From: Candidatus Zixiibacteriota bacterium
Lineage (GTDB): Bacteria; Zixibacteria; MSB-5A5; GN15; FEB-12
Direction of reading: 5' to 3'
Length of the DNA: 5,792 bases
Assembly: GCA_030619345.1 (NCBI GenBank)
Contig: JAUXBO010000174.1
Location: 1-5,792, forward strand
Shown: positions 5,100-5,792 of the stretch, piece after piece
How the letters are laid out: each line of letters opens with the position of its first letter
Numbering within the stretch: position 1 is the first letter of the stretch
Notes under the pieces: generated by a model
The model's database searches: none
The model's input: only the letters and a program-made list of their open reading frames with translations
What the model was told of the DNA's origin: nothing
Made by a program: the position numbers and the translations under genes

Positions 5100-5792
5100 C
5101 TACTTTAGCAAAAGCATCTTCTTGCTTGAAACAAATTCTCCCGCTTCGATACGATAGAAATATATGCCGGATGCGACCAAACGCCCGGAGGAATTCCGGC
5201 CATCCCAATCAACCGAGTAATGACCGGCCGACAGTGGTTCATCGACCAGTGTTATCAACTCCTGTCCCAACAGATTATAAACCGTAACTTTGACCTCGCT
5301 CCGGGTCGGAATAGCAAAAGGAATACTGGTATTTGGGTTGAACGGGTTAGGATAGTTTTGATCAAGCCGGAACGAGGATGGTAACTGGCCGAACTCATAA
5401 GCTGTTACTCCCGTATAGACCGTATCGCAGTCCCCTCCATACGTCTGACGAGCGCGCACCCATGCCGATGTAAGCTCGAAGAAACTATTACCGGCCAGTA
5501 TTGCCCAAACAATTGTATCCGCCTCGCCGGGTGCCAGGGACAGTGGTCCAAATGTCAGGGTCTGGTTGATATCGGTCATGCTGGCGGCATACGTACTGTT
5601 CGAAACAAAACCGGAAGTAAGCGAACTGTACTTTTCTGCTTCGGTAAAACCATCACTATTCTCGTAGGCAATGTCGGCAATTGTCTGGGTATGAGCGCTG
5701 GCCGTCGGGCCGCACAGATTAGCAATAGCGCGATACTTTGATAGAGTTCCGGAATTGTTGTGAGCTGTCCATAGAATCGAATTGACCGGATC
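5100..5792 (-). CDS. Secreted protein with type IX sorting (FlgD-like) C-terminal domain, 5'-partial
   Basis: The frame is open from the stop TAG at 5102-5100 to the right edge, giving 230 visible residues; the ATG at 5579 is internal, because the upstream sequence stays coding-like (SDGFTEAEKYSSLTSGF). Visible residues 1-130 form beta-rich exported-protein sequence, with APGEADTIVWAILAGNS resembling a bacterial Ig/fibronectin-like linker often found before sorting domains. Residues about 137-229 are the C-terminal module: LPSSFRLDQNYPNPFNPNTS, KVTVYNLLGQELITLVD, GHYSVDWDGRNSSGRLVASG and IYFYRIEAGEFVSSKKMLLL. This is the FlgD-Ig/type A sorting signal that directs cargo through the type IX secretion system in FCB bacteria. 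The catalytic or binding part, such as a peptidase or hydrolase, would be upstream of the window, so its activity is unknown. The gene converges on the SLOG-like gene. Confidence 0.9.
   Translation of the reverse strand, partial: DPVNSILWTAHNNSGTLSKYRAIANLCGPTASAHTQTIADIAYENSDGFTEAEKYSSLTSGFVSNSTYAASMTDINQTLTFGPLSLAPGEADTIVWAILAGNSFFELTSAWVRARQTYGGDCDTVYTGVTAYEFGQLPSSFRLDQNYPNPFNPNTSIPFAIPTRSEVKVTVYNLLGQELITLVDEPLSAGHYSVDWDGRNSSGRLVASGIYFYRIEAGEFVSSKKMLLLK

Overview
The window reads as a fragment of an FCB-group bacterial genome. Candidate Zixibacteria or a neighbouring phylum is my best guess, but this is inference only. The main clue is the gene at the right edge, which encodes a secreted protein ending in a FlgD-like C-terminal sorting domain with the QNYPNPFNP motif typical of type IX secretion cargo in these lineages. 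A secreted beta-helix protein fits the same picture. Base composition looks near 50% GC, and I see no sharp compositional break.

Left part (1-2329): a probable end of an integrated mobile element. It begins with the 3' part of a gene for an SDH-family (SppA/ClpP-fold) serine protease. The reading frame is open to the left edge, so its start lies outside the window. The protease stop codon abuts the stop codon of a convergent 59-residue gene on the minus strand (897-1076), which has a strong ribosome binding site. A tyrosine recombinase gene (1134-2189) diverges from that small gene. A cluster of direct and inverted GTAC-core repeats follows it. The recombinase reads toward the 3' end of a minus-strand tRNA-Ser(UGA) gene (2330-2417), the arrangement expected of an element inserted at a tRNA 3' end. 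The second attachment site is not in the window.

Right part (2418-5792): probably the host chromosome. A minus-strand gene encodes an exported right-handed beta-helix protein. Diverging from it is the most interesting gene here (3871-4983, plus strand). It encodes a two-part protein: an N-terminal DprA/SLOG-like Rossmann domain and a C-terminal domain resembling the AbiGi/DUF2971 group, with an ADP-ribosyltransferase-like H...E pattern. This looks like a ligand-sensing effector of the kind used in bacterial conflict systems, but no function is established. It converges on the 5'-incomplete sorting-domain gene. The 116 bp between the two stops hold a nested palindromic repeat that could be a dispersed repeat, a bidirectional terminator, or both.

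No stretch longer than 300 bases lacks a gene. I see no rRNA, CRISPR array or insertion sequence.
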